A model generated the notes under the pieces. That model was given only the letters and a program-made list of their open reading frames with translations. It was not told the DNA's origin and did no database searches. From NCBI GenBank assembly GCA_963971575.1, contig OZ020611.1, positions 239,964,654 through 240,028,653 on the forward strand: DNA of 64,000 bases, written 5' to 3'. Source of the DNA: Liopterus haemorrhoidalis. Lineage: Eukaryota > Arthropoda > Insecta > Coleoptera > Dytiscidae. Numbering within the stretch: the first letter of the stretch is position 1; each line of letters opens with the position of its first letter. The position numbers and the translations under genes were made by a program. Of this stretch, positions 46,178 through 57,470 are shown piece by piece.

Positions 46178-47659
46178 GTCCAGTAACCTTGTCATGATTA
46201 TGGGGCAAAAGTTGCATCAAGTGGGGGTAGTTAGTTTCGTCATTTTTTCTTGTATGGGATATGCCTGAGATGCAAAATCCAAGTTTTCGACCTCGGCAGC
46301 CCTCCGGAACACTTTTGAATTTCTCAAAAACTACTAAATTTTCTTTTTTCGGTTCCTTACCATTATGACCATAAAGGAACACGTTTTTGACAAACATTAT
46401 TCAATGCATTTTTAAACTAGATTAAATTTGCTACAATCTAAGACCAGAATGGGTTCAGTAGCTTCAATAGTTTCTGAGATACAGCTATTCAAAATTTGAA
46501 AAAATCTCCAAACTTGAAAAAAAAAATTTTTTTTCTTTGCATTTTTCGAAGAAAACTCATTGAATCTTTTTTAAAGTATTTGATTAGACCTTTCAAACAA
46601 AAAAAAAAGTCTCTAGTATAAAAATTAAGCGACTTATGATCAAAATAAGGTCGGTACCTACTTTTTTCTACGAAAAAATCAGTGAAAACAACCCCCTATT
46701 TACCCCCCTAATTAAAATTGATCCTCACCCTTCTGTGGTTCTCTTCATATATGTATTTTCAGTACACCCAAGAAGTATGACCAATTTAAAATGCCTAATT
46801 TTAGAAAAATTGGAGTTTAAAGAAAAAACGATTTTTTGCGATTTCGTATTTTTCACCCTTTTCTTCAAAATATCAAAATTACTGGAGAAACGAAAAAAAT
46901 GATAGAGCTCTAAATTGTAGCTTTTTTAATGACTTAAATTTCCCTGTGCATATATTTTCTGTACAGTGAATATTTGGCGAGATATAGCCGTTTAAAACCT
47001 CTATTTACAAGCGAACACCACCTTATTCGAGCCCTTCAAACTCACCCCATTTAAAAACTAAGAGATCTTAAGGAATTTAATTTACACAGTCTTATAGCTC
47101 TTGAAAAGCCCTACAAAATCGTTTTTGAAAAAACTTTCTATCACTAAAAATGAAGGAGCTATGTTTAAAAAACCAATCATTTTTTTTTCGAAACATCTAC
47201 ATAACCAGTATTTTCGGCAGCAATATAAGGTTTTGCAATGTTATTTTATAATTTTTGACAATAAGGAGTAGTTTTCACTTCTAAAAATAAACAGTGCCCA
47301 TGAGCATGATATAGCATACAATTTTCAAGTTTGGAGATTATTTCAAACTTTGAAAAGCTGTATCTCGGAAACTATTAAGACTACCGAGCCAATTTTGGTC
47401 TCAAATTGTAGAAAATTTAATCTAGTTTAAAAATGCATAGAATGGTGTTTTTCGAAAACATGCTCCTTTATGGTCAAAATGGGCAGAAACCGAAAAGAGT
47501 GCGAAAATTTAGCAGTTTTTGCGAAATTCAAAAGTGTTCCTGAAGGCTGCCGAGGTCGAAAACTTGGATTTTGCATCTCAGGCACAACCCATACAAGAAA
47601 AAAAAACTAAACTAACTACCCCCACTTGATGCAACTTATGATGTACTAGGTTACTGGAC
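46178..47659. mobile_element. Foldback element FB, short copy (1482 bp)
   Basis: Same ends as 34997-37059 (GTCCAGTAACC, TA on both sides at 46176-46177 and 47660-47661) but inserted in the opposite direction. The region with the possible terminal exon is deleted near 46520. Contains the 88-codon frame at 46636-46902. Confidence 0.9.
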
Positions 47660-47669
47660 TATTTATAGA

Positions 47670-48140
47670 GATGAACATTTTTATTAGCATATAGGACTAA
47701 AAAAATAAAATGAATAAAAATAGTAGTAAAAAGAATTAAAAAATTTATAAATCATAATACGTTAAACTCATACAAACATTTCTTGGTCAAATGTTGGTCA
47801 AAATAGTTGTTATTATATGTTTTCTGTAAATAATTTGCAGTTGAATAAAAATAATAAAATTCTTACTAATTATTGTTTAGTTATATATTTATTTATTTTG
47901 TTTTTATTTATTTTATTTTTTTTTATTTATTATGTCAATAACTAGTTAGATAACAACAAATACAAAAAGTCTTGACCATGTATATGAGGGGTAGGATTTT
48001 TATTAAATGAGTTATTTGAATAAAAGCGAAAAATTGGGTTATGTAAAGTTAATATCAAAATTGTATCGCGGACCCCCGGTAATGTCTACACGGACCCCCA
48101 AGGGTCTGCGGACCTCAGTTTAAGAATAGCTGCTTTATCT
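47670..48140 (-). repeat. R3 repeat (copy 2), hAT-like
   Basis: Inverted relative to copy 1: ATTTTTATTAGCATATAGGA, CATACAAACATTTCTTGGTC, AATAATTTGCAG-type sequence, AACAACAAATACAAAAAGTC, GGACCCCCAAGGGTCTGCGG, then TCAGTTTAAGAATAGCTG. Confidence 0.68.
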
Positions 48141-48296
48141 GGTTTGAGTATTTTAAATGTGCACAGGGAAAAAAATAATAGAGTAGTTTTTATAGAAAAG
48201 TCATTAATGCCCATTTTCCAATGATCACAGACGCCTCCAATTTCTAGAGCGAGTTTTTTAAATTTGAAACGCGTAGCTAGTAAAGCCGTCCACTAT

Positions 48297-48645
48297 AATT
48301 GAGCCTTTACTAAATACCTAAGAAACTTGCACTTAAGATTTTTTTTTTAAGTAAAACTCCGTCTTGGCTTTAAATGCTAATTTTAAAATTATTTCGTTGT
48401 TTAGGATTTTATATTTTAATACTTGTTAAAGTTGTTTTCTTTTGATTTACATAAAAATGAAAAAGTTTTCTTGTTTAAGAAAATATTTTCTTATAGTTTA
48501 GTGTAAGAATATTTTCTAAAGTATCTATATACTTGAATACTTTCCTTCAAATTTTACAAGCTTTGGCTTTTATGCAAAAATATAGTCACAGATTATCTTA
48601 AAAAAAATATTGAGTCAGAATTCTTTTAAGATAAAAAACCTTTTT
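48297..48645 (+). repeat. R6 repeat (copy 2), joined to R1
   Basis: Direct repeat of 43976-44361, followed by R1 at the same joint. Confidence 0.82.
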
Positions 48646-48705
48646 TAGGGTTTTGTAGGTATGACCACAAAAAAAACCTTATAACGTCAGTCATGTGTCT
48701 GTCTA

Positions 48706-49970
48706 CCAGGTCTACAAGTATGAAATGCGGATTTCTTTTAAAAATAAAACACATTAAACTCAAAAGAACAGTAAAAGTTTATTTATTCAAAGTATGCTCC
48801 ATTAGAAGTTATACATTTTTCCCATCTTTCAGGCAATTTGTGAATACCTCGCCAGTGAACTCTTCCCCTTTCCCCTCAAACCATTCATCTAGCCATTCTT
48901 TCACATTTTCATATGAACAAAAGTGCTGCTCGGCAAGTGCGTGACCCATCGATGCGAACAAGTGGTAATCTGAAGGGGCCAAGTCGGGTGAGTAAGCGGC
49001 ATGGGGTAGCACTTCCCACTTGAGTGCCTCCAATGTGTTACAAACTGCTTTTGCCTTATGTGATGGAGCGTTATCGTCAAGAAAGATTACCTTGTGCTGT
49101 CTTCTTTCGTATTCTGGTCGTTTTATGAGCAGCGAATGGTTCAATTCGATCAGTTGTTGTTGTTAGCGTTGGGTATTAACTGTTTCACCAGGTTTTAACA
49201 ATTCATAATAGACCACACCCTTTTGGGCCTACCAAGTACAGAGCATTGTCTTTTTGCCAAAGCGATTCGGTCTTGCAGTTGATGTGGATGGTAAGCCTGA
49301 GTTCACCCATGATTTTTTGCGTTTGGGATTTTCAAAATAAATCCATAGCCAGTAATGATACGATGCAAAAAGGACGTGAAGACGATGCAGAAAAGAAGTG
49401 TTTTTGCGTTTTTCCATCTGCCTCTCATTCAATGCATGTGGAACACATCTGCCGACTTTCTGGATCTTACCCATCTCTCGTAGGCGATTGGAAACAGCTT
49501 GTTGACTAACGTCTAACTGCTCTGCTAGTTGTTTTTGTGCTTGACTATCGTCTTCCTGTAGCAATGTTTCCAATTTTGTATCTTCATATTTTTTTGGAGG
49601 TTTTCCATGTTCTTTGTCTGTAAGATCAAAGTCACCACTTTTGAAACGCCGAAACCATCGTTCACACGTATCTTGCGATGGAGCATATTCACCATAAGCT
49701 TCTCGAAGCAGTCGGTATGATTCAGCAGCAGATTTTTCAAATGAAAACAAAACAGTAGTACTGTCCGCGAATGCTCTTTATTTGGCACAAAATTTGACAT
49801 TTTTAACACAGTAAAACAAAACTATATGATCACTTTTCAAATTATAACCTACACGCATTTGACACTTAATGATAACTTAACAAAACGCCATATGTGTTGA
49901 AACTTTGAACTATACACTCTGTTTGCGGGGCAAGTTTGAAAAAATCTGCATTTCATACTTGTAGGCCTGG
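48706..49970 (-). mobile_element. Mos1-like mariner, copy 2 (1265 bp)
   Basis: TIRs CCAGGTCTACAAGTATGAAA and TTTCATACTTGTAGGCCTGG, TA on both sides (48704-48705, 49971-49972). Confidence 0.95.
48795..49800 (-). pseudogene. Mariner transposase, copy 2, first catalytic Asp deleted
   Basis: The start MSNFVPNKEHSRTVLLFCFH is followed by one long open part to TMLCTW, then a frame with LDDNAPSHKAKAV (second Asp), YSPDLAPSDYHLFASMGHAL (third Asp) and FCSYENVKEWLDEWF. A small deletion turns TGDEKWIYF into a stretch reading SYHYWLWIYF, removing the first Asp and GDEK; the part before it (CEILLARYKRK) is also replaced. Frames are broken after FHLK and near QQQLIEL. Confidence 0.92.
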
Positions 49971-50295
49971 TATCTGTCTGTACAAATTTTTATTTTTGGA
50001 AAAATCACCTTTTTTTGTGGGATTTTCGCCAAAAATATGTTAAAAACGTTTATGCCGCACCCTATCTCCAAGAAGGGTTGATCTAAATGATTATCAAAAA
50101 CCTTTCGATTTTGATGTGATTATAGAACAAATATTCCTAGACACAGTATTATGTTGGCTTCTTACACTTATTAAATACCTACAAAACCCTGAAATGTGTG
50201 AAAATTCAATTTCACATTAATGTTTTTAATTACTTTTCACCTGTTAATCTACGCTTCAAAGGTTTTCATTTTATACTTAACATTGTTTTTTAAAC

Positions 50296-50460
50296 CAGCG
50301 ATTCCTAAACAGGGACTCGTGGCTGGGTACAGGGGCGCCGCGAAAAAATTCCAATATTCCTCCAACTGCGTTAGTTAGACCAATGTTTCAACTTGGGGCG
50401 CCGCGGAAATTTTTTGATACATTAAGTGCGCCGAGAACCGAAAAAGTTTGGGAACCACTG
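50296..50460. mobile_element. hAT-type MITE (165 bp)
   Basis: CAGCGATTCCTAAAC and GTTTGGGAACCACTG ends; 8-bp flanks TTTTAAAC and TCTTAAAC differ by one base. Two GGGGCGCCGCG blocks inside. It sits about 200 bases downstream of exon A in the intron. Confidence 0.85.
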
Positions 50461-50655
50461 TCTTAAACAATTATTTTCTCGACCCCTTATTTTTCGTCAA
50501 GCGTCAGCAAGTTCAAATATTTTTAATCCAAATTTCCCATAATACTTTATTTGCAGTACGTAAATAATTCTCAATTCGCAGCGCCACCTACTGCATTCTT
50601 ATTCGTAATGGACTGTAAAGAATCACAAAAATAATAGTAGTATAAAAATACTAAC

Positions 50656-50806
50656 CTGCTTCTCATCTAACCCAGTAGGCACCCAGGTGTACTCGATGGA
50701 TCTTTCCTCATCGCTGGGTGTGACAAGTCCAATCCGAGCTCTGGCCCCGTGATCCGTGGACACCAGGTGTTCCTCTCTCGGGCAACGACACTCCGCGCAC
50801 GACTTC
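50656..50806 (-). CDS. Lmpt: PET-LIM protein, exon A (Cys-rich lead-in and first part of PET domain)
   Basis: This internal exon encodes 50 full codons plus one leading base. The acceptor is TTTCAG before 50806 and the donor is CAG/GTTAGT after 50656. The peptide opens with KSCAECRCPREEH (Cys at 3, 6 and 8), then a linker, then EYTWVPTGLDEKQ, the characteristic start of a PET domain. It joins in phase 0 to exon B 10.9 kb downstream. The acceptor side is phase 2, so the missing upstream exon must end two bases into a codon. PET-LIM proteins (Limpet, Testin, Prickle) act in the cytoplasm or at the cytoskeleton as scaffolds; in Testin the PET domain takes part in self-association. The Limpet/Testin assignment rests on the combined peptide of the three exons and is tentative against Prickle. 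The symbol is provisional. Confidence 0.85.
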
Positions 50807-50809
50807 CTG

Positions 50810-51475
50810 AAATCAACAAACTCCACATTATATACCACCCCCAGACAACCCTAAAAGGGCAAAACTATGACGTCAGACAATCGACTCATTACACAGATCC
50901 CAGAGGAACGTTTTTATATTTTACAAAAGTTTTACGACTTCAAATTAACCTAAATTTTATTGTGGAACACAAATTGGTTGTTATGTTAAAGGGTAGAAGG
51001 GTTTATATCTTCTGAATTGACCTAAAAATATGTAAATTTAGAATTTTAATAATATAGTGTTTTGTATTCAGAGACAGAAATGTAGACAGATTTATTTTAG
51101 ATAAGTAAAGTTTTAATAAAATGTTTGCTCCTTATAGCTCCGCAACCCACATGACATCACTGTACCGATGTACACAGAACGGTAGATCTAAACTTGTGGC
51201 CCCTGAGCGGTAATCAAAATCACTTGAGCTTATTTAAGGCAAAAATATATTTAAAAATGTAAAATATACTCTCTTCCCCTTTTCTGTTTATAAAAAAATG
51301 TCAAGTAACTCTTCGGGATATTTAAAGTTCCGTCACTGCTTATAATTTTGTATGTAAAATAGACTGCGACCCAAATCAGTTCGACACCCCTGCTGTTGGA
51401 TATTGATGTTTATATCAAATAATAATTCCATTATTTGTTGATAAATGTAATTGTTAATTCATGTATCAAAAACTT
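50810..51475. other. Upstream intron of PET-LIM gene, no gene seen
   Basis: No ORF of note; AAAAATATATTTAAAAATG and GCGACCCAAATCAGTTCGAC mark a decayed repeat. The missing upstream exon was not found here. Confidence 0.4.
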
Positions 51476-51479
51476 TCAC

Positions 51480-51665
51480 TTGATTTTTTCTTCGATAAAT
51501 ACATATTTATTTATATTTTTCACGGGATATATTTTTGAAGTCTCAATATTTCTCTTACTTATGTTCAGTTCTCTAAATCAGCCGCTTGGCCACAATTTGT
51601 ACCGAAGGACCAGATTCATGTGACGGAATAAGGATTTCTTGATTATACCTACGAAAACCTAAAAA
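51480..51665 (+). repeat. R1 repeat (copy 11), 3' end
   Basis: Diverged 3' block: TTTTTTCTTCGATAAATACA, AGCCGCTTGGCCACAATTTG, TACCGAAGGACCAG, CATGTGACGGAATAAGG, ATACCTACGAAAACCTAAAA. Confidence 0.72.
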
Positions 51666-52044
51666 TAACTAGTAAATATGCATTTTCTGTTAATTTCAAC
51701 ACTAATCATAATAAAATATAGCTTATTATTATTGTAAAACACGTTATTTTGCTGTACGATTATGATAAATTTGTTAAATTTTCATTTCATTGGACCTTCA
51801 GAGGGGGCTTGTGCCCCCCCCCCCCATCTGAATACGCCACTGTTGTTCAGTACAACTTATATCAGCCCTTTTTGTGTGTAAAACATCATAATTTCAAAAA
51901 TTCGAAGATTTTTAGAAGATATTGATATTCGCATTTATCTACAAAATAAAACCAAATACCGATTTTAACCCTTAAACAGGCAAATATTTATTTGTAATGA
52001 AAAACAGGAAATTTCATAATTTCTTTATTTAATATATATTAAAG

Positions 52045-52620
52045 GTTACAAAAAAAAAGAAATTTATTTTTTTCTCATTTAGTAAAAAAAAAAAAAAATG
52101 TCCTAATTGGTCATATCTGATGTCATCAGTGGGTCTGGCACTTGTAGGAACTCTGACTTTTTTGGCTGGCTGCTCTGTTGCAAAATCGGATTTTCTAGTC
52201 TTTGTAACATTTTCAGCTTTTATAAGCGACAAAGCTAAATGTGTCCGAAATGTTTTCAAGTTTTCATAATTTCTATTTCCGAAAGCTTCCATGTCTCTTC
52301 TGTATAGTAGCCAAGCATTATTCACGCCAATGTCAATGAGTTGGCTAAATATCCCCAAATACCATACATTTAAAAACTGTGGTATTTTACCACTTTAGAA
52401 CTTACATCGTCTGCATATGTAGACACCGCCATTGCGCACAATAAGTAAATACCCGTTCTATAACTTCCCACACCGATAAAAGCGTCGCCAATAGTACACC
52501 ACGCGTCTATGCTTATGTATTTTGCAGGATACGTAGCCCACTTTCATTTTACTTGCACCGGATTTGTATAAAAAATTTCAAATGTTGATGTATCTCACGA
52601 GATACGGTAGCCGATTAAGG
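52045..52620 (-). pseudogene. piggyBac-like transposase, C-terminal remnant
   Basis: Minus frame: LGIFSQLIDIGVNNAWLLYR, RDMEAFGNRNYENLKTFRTH, LALSLIKAEN, then a basic tail AKKVRVPTSARPTDDIR. The pattern LIDI.V.NAW.LY.R followed by FR..LA..L is that of the last helices of piggyBac transposases. Upstream (to 52620) the reading is broken by stops, with pieces such as KMKVGYV. The Asp-containing catalytic part and the C-terminal Cys-rich domain are not seen. Confidence 0.62.
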
Positions 52621-53174
52621 GTTAAGAGCGCGATTGTCTTCAAAACTACTCTCTTTATTATATTTCTACTATTTCTACTCTATTTCACGTTTGAGGTGTC
52701 ATTTTAAAATACGTTCTGAAGGTTATACCGAAGTCAGATTTCCACTTTATCTTATCTGAATCGAGTATTTAGTTGTTTAAAACAGTTTTATCATTTGACT
52801 GGGCGAATGTTTTAGTCGTTGTGTCAGGGGGAAAAAGGATAAACGCTCCCCTTCATATAATTCGTTGGAGCATATTTGGAAAGTGATGTATTTTAACTTG
52901 AACAATAATTATGTCACTTTATCAAGAGTAGGCAATCTTAACAAAATGTTTATTAATACGAAAAAAAAATGCCAATATTGTTAACAATGAAGTAATTTAA
53001 AAATGAACTACTGTTGTGGTTAACAAATTTTATCTTCAATTCTCCGAGCAGCGGCGAGTAATCTGCTGGTCCTGGGAGGGGTCCAGGCCCGTCGGCCCCC
53101 TCCTTGGCTGCGCCACTGTGATAGAGTAACCAAAATCGAACATAGGCTATATTGCATATCAAAATTTTCATACT
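52621..53174. other. No gene; hAT-like GC patch
   Basis: A GC-rich scrap at 53040-53120 ending GGCTGCGCCACTGTG resembles hAT-MITE ends without a clear partner. Confidence 0.4.
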
Positions 53175-53370
53175 AACGGGGTGTTTCGAGTTTAAAACTG
53201 TTTACTAATAAACTTAACACATCCCCCTTATTATTGACTTAAAGAAAAACATATATAACAAACGATCGCTCATAATAAGAAAACAAATCTTTGTTGTTCA
53301 AAGTATTTTTCAATTGAATGAATATTTGAGAAGTTACTGGGGGATACTCTAAAACTAAACTTAATAACGT
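53175..53370 (+). repeat. R5 repeat (copy 2)
   Basis: GGGGTGTTTCGAG, then TTATTATTGACTTAAAG, ATATAACAAACGA, AATAAGAAAACAAATCTTT, GAATGAATATTTGAGAAGTT, CTGGGGGATAC. Parallel to 20426-20715. Confidence 0.55.
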
Positions 53371-54790
53371 AAAGAGCAAATGCTGTTTTATCCAACCAAT
53401 TTTATTACCTATTTATCCATAATATTTATCCAATAAACCATATTAGTAACTACGTCACAAAATGGGATTCAGTGCTGCCGTCTCGCGGTTGGATTCCTTT
53501 TATTTGAATTTAGCATGTTGTTTTTTTGTTAAATTGTATTTTGGAAATATAAATTAAGTTTTCAAAGTAAGAGAGTGCTTCACATCAAAACTACAAGTCA
53601 ATATTTATTTATTAAAATTCTTATTTTATACATTATAATTTAATATGTCATTATTTTTGCAGAACAATATTATTTTGCAGGTTAATTTTGAAAAATTTAC
53701 GTTAATAATAGTTATTATGGCAAGTAACATAGCAATAAGTGTGTGTGCCATATATAAATGGTTTAAAGGAATAATATGTTGTTTTTAATTTTCCATTATT
53801 GTTTTTCATTTTCATCTGTCAAAACACGAAAAAATTTGCAATTAATAATATAGATGTAATTGTTACAATTCGGAGCAAAACAATACACCAATATGCATTC
53901 TAAAACAAAATATTAATGATTACTTAGTGTTAATTAAATAAATACTAAAGATATTCCGATTTTCATATTATTTAAAAACGTAACCTAGAAATATATCTTC
54001 GAATCCTTATTTATATATTTATAAAATCATTATTCTATAATATAAAGTATCTGGACTGTATATATTAGTATATATTTATCAAAAATACATATATTTTGCT
54101 CCAAAATTGAAAATATTTATAAAATTAAGGTAACAAAAGCAATGTCCCATGTATTTTAAACTTCAAAAGGACTCAGCTCTCAGATGGCAGCACATGTATG
54201 TGACGACACACTAATATGGTCTATTGCTATTTTAGAACAGAGGGCCCCAGAAACGGTTTGCGTCTGGAGCCTCGATGTGAGTAAATATGGCCCTGATTAC
54301 AGTAATTCAGTTACTACAAAATTCAATTAAAACCGATTCAATACAACAATCTGCCTCTAGATCCGCATAATGCATACATAGTTCATATCCATATACGCTT
54401 TATAGGTTTATGGATCAAAACACTGTCATATCCTTTGTGAGCGGTGTTCTGTGTGGTCTCGCCGAGTGTGACATAGTGCAGTCCGCTGGTCGCTGGTTAC
54501 CGGCTACCGGCTACCAGCTCCATTATCGCCGGTAATGAGTGACGGTCGGCCTACGGTCAATCGACACCGGAATGGGAACAGTACAGACAGACATGGTGAG
54601 AGAAGTGGCGTTTATTTCCTGTATTACAGAGCATTTCTTTCCAAGAATTCTCTACTATCTGTATTGTTTCGTATATGATGCGGTGAGAATGACTCGTTGC
54701 TTTTAAGATTAGGCTATGAGTAATATAAACATTTTTAAGCTTGAGACAAAAGAGGAACAATTTTAACATGTGATACCATAAAATTATTTT
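53371..54790. other. No gene seen
   Basis: AT-rich. A GC-richer patch at 54440-54560 (GTTACCGGCTACCGGCTACC, with GGTAATGAGTGACGG) has short tandem TACCGGC units. No ORF of note. Confidence 0.4.
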
Positions 54791-54829
54791 AATATACTGC
54801 TGAAAATTATCGTGGGATTGTCACTTCTA

Positions 54830-55318
54830 TGAATATCATAAGATGCTCTCAAATATTGTTTAGCATCGACTTGCACCATACACAGAAGAAGTTATTAGTG
54901 ACAACCAGGCGGGTTTTCGATCTAGCAAATCGACAACAGATCATATTTTCTCATTAAGACAAATTCTTGAAAAAGGTTGCAAACGTAACACCGACGGTCA
55001 TAATATTTTAATTGATTTCAGAAAAGCCTATGACAGCAATATGCGTGGCAAACTCTGAGACATCATGGAAGAATTCGGCATCCCTAGTAAACTTATCAAG
55101 ATGCAGAACCATAAGCAGAGCGAAAGTAGGAAAATTTTTGTCCAGCCTTTTGAAATTCATACTGGAATCAAACAAGGAGATGCAACCTCGCCTGCTGTTT
55201 TTTCTTGCTGGAGATGGTGATACGAAAAGCCCAAGATACCAACCACCGTGGTCTACAGCTCAATGGGTACCACAAGATTTTAGGGTACGCAGATGACCTG
55301 GATATTATTTCAACTTAG
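54830..55318 (+). pseudogene. LINE reverse transcriptase fragment
   Basis: Frames read RLAPYTEEVISDNQAGFRSS, KSTTDHIFSLRQILEK, NILIDFRKAYDS (motif A), IMEEFGIPSKLIKM, FEIHTGIKQGDA.SPAVF, and at the end ILGYADDLDII, the YADD catalytic box. Stops and frameshifts are frequent. Mariner copy 3 begins 18 bases later. A decayed RTE/CR1-like element. Confidence 0.8.
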
Positions 55319-55335
55319 GTTGAAGACGTAATATA

Positions 55336-56621
55336 CACAGGTCTACAAGTATGAAATGCGCAATTTATTTTTTTTTAAATTAAACAATTAAACTCAAAAT
55401 AACAGTAAAATTTATTTATTCAAAGTATGCCTCATTAGAAGTTATACATTTTTCCCATCTTTCAGGCAATTTGTGAATACCTCACCAGTAGAACTCTTTC
55501 CCTTTCCCCACAAACCATTCATCTAGGCATTCTTTCACATTTTCATATGAACAAAAGTGCTGCTCGGCAAGTGCGTGATCCATCAATGCGAACAAGTGGT
55601 AATATGAAGGGGCCAAGTCTGGTGAGTAAGCGGCATGGGGTAGCATTTCCCACTTGCGTGCCTTCAATGTGTTGCAAACTGCTTTTGCCTTATGTGATGG
55701 ACCGTTATCGTGAAGAAAGATTACCTTGTGCTGTCTTCTTTCGTATTCTGGTTGTTTTATGAGCAGCGAATGGTTCAATTCGATCAGTTGTTGTTGGTAG
55801 CGTTGGGTATTAACTGTTTCACCAGGTTTTAACAATTCATAATAGAACACACCCTTTTGATCCCACCAAGTACAGAGCATTGTCTTTTTGCCAAAGCGAT
55901 TCGGTCTTGCAGTTGATGTGGATAGTGAGCCTGGGTTCACCCATGATTTTTTGCGTTTGGGATTTTCAAAATAAATCCATTTTTCATCGCCAGTAATGAT
56001 ACGATGCAAAAAAGACTTTCTTTTGTATCGTGCAAGCAAAATTTCACAAGTGTTTTTGCGTTTTTCCATCTGCATCTCATTCAATGCATGTGGAACCCAT
56101 CTGCCGACTTTCTGGATCTTACCCATCTCTCGTAGGCGATTGGAAACAGCTTGTTGAGTAACGCCTAACTGCTCTGCTAGTTGTTTTTGTGATTGACTAT
56201 CGTCTTCCTGTAGCAATGTTTCCAATTTTGTATCTTCATATTTTTTTGGAGGTTTTCCATGTTCTTTGTCTGTAAGATCAAAGTCACCACTTTTGAAACG
56301 CCGAAACCATCATTCACACGTATCTTGCGATGGAGCATATTTACCATAAGCTTCTCGAAGTAATCGGTATGATTCAGCAGCAGTTTTTTTCAAATGAAAA
56401 CAAAACAGTAGTACTGTCCGCGAATGCTCTTTATTTGGCACAAAATTTGACATTTTTAACACATTAAAACAAAACTATATGATCACTTTTCAAATTATAA
56501 CCTATACGCATTTGACACTTAATGATAACTTAACAAACGCCATATGTGTTGAAACTTTGAACTATACACTGTTTGCGCGGCAAGTTTGAAAAAAATCCGC
56601 ATTTCATACTTGTAGACCTGG
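55336..56621 (-). mobile_element. Mos1-like mariner, copy 3 (about 1286 bp)
   Basis: The right TIR is intact (TTTCATACTTGTAGACCTGG, then TA at 56622-56623). The left begins CACAGGTCTACAAGTATG after TA at 55334-55335, with one base changed. Confidence 0.93.
55430..56455 (-). pseudogene. Mariner transposase, copy 3, third catalytic Asp changed
   Basis: The longest frame (56225-55482, 247 codons) holds DDSQSQKQLAEQLGVTQQAV, RWVPHALNE, ITGDEKWIYF (first Asp), TARPNRFGKKTMLCTWWDQK, FLHDNGPSHKAKAV (second Asp) and YSPDLAPSYYHLFALMDHAL. In the last block the catalytic Asp of PSDYHLF is Tyr. Upstream, TGTGAATGATGG gives a stop in place of Arg in CERWFRRF, and there is a frameshift after FHLK. Confidence 0.93.
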
Positions 56622-56623
56622 TA

Positions 56624-57470
56624 CCTGTACGGGTCGGTACGTTTGCGTTCAATCCACCGATGCACCCGGAAAGTGTTTCTTGGTTGAGTACACAAATCAC
56701 GCGCTTAGAGAGCAGCTAATTTCATCAGCATAAGCCGACAAAATGCATCAGGAGCGCAATTGAGTAAAATGGGCGACAGGTCACGCCAATGCTTGAAGTG
56801 TCTTAATTTATAATCAACTTTGTTAATACCAATATAATGGCACAACAAACATTTATTATATAAACACAATAAGCTCTGAAAAGCATGGCTATGAATATAA
56901 TTAAAGAATTTGTAGTCCTAATCACGCAAGTGTCGATATGTTTAAAACGTTAGGAAACTTTGTTTAAATTTCATTACAAATTCAATAATATGTCAAAAAT
57001 TAAAAATGTGTAAAAGGCATCGCAAAAATGCGTCCAAAACTGAAAGAGAGCTGGCAACGATATATGGCCACATAAGGGCAGTTTTTCGTAGGTGATGTAA
57101 AATAATTACTTTCTAAATAAGTTTTATGACGTAAGTCCGCGAAATTTTTCTTAAACCTCGTATTTTTCGTCACAAGTTGCTTAAAGCTGCGTTCACAGCT
57201 ATAAAATTAGTTGACTATACGCTGTAACGTTGTGGATGAATTTCATAGACAGTTTTAACGTTTAATTACAGCGCTCACCACTATGAAAATTAATGCATAA
57301 CAAAGGTTGTGACGAAATTAAAAAAAAAAAAATTAAAAAATAAAATTAATTCTATGTTTTTTTAAACTATCTACGAAGGAATAAATGCATTTATGTGAAT
57401 ATTTATGAATTAGCGAGATCATTATTTCTTACTAAATTATAAAAATAAAATTATACCGCCACTACAGCAA
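56624..57470. other. No gene seen; R4-like tail
   Basis: 57185-57310 resembles 42690-42850 (GCTGCGTTCACAGCT, ACGCTGTAACGTT, GTTTTAACGTT). No ORF. Confidence 0.4.

Larger units (their letters stand above)
48646..50225 (-). mobile_element. R1 repeat (copy 10), split by mariner
   Basis: Reverse R1 from TTTTAGGGTTTTGTAGGTAT to AAATACCTACAAAACCCTGA and AATGTGTGAAAATTCAATTT. Mariner copy 2 occupies 48706-49970, inside the GTCTGTC tract. The R1 body is much deleted. Confidence 0.82.

Noticed and set aside
54557..54769. 70-codon minus-strand ORF
   Set aside because: No motif, no splice context, ordinary local composition; looks like chance.
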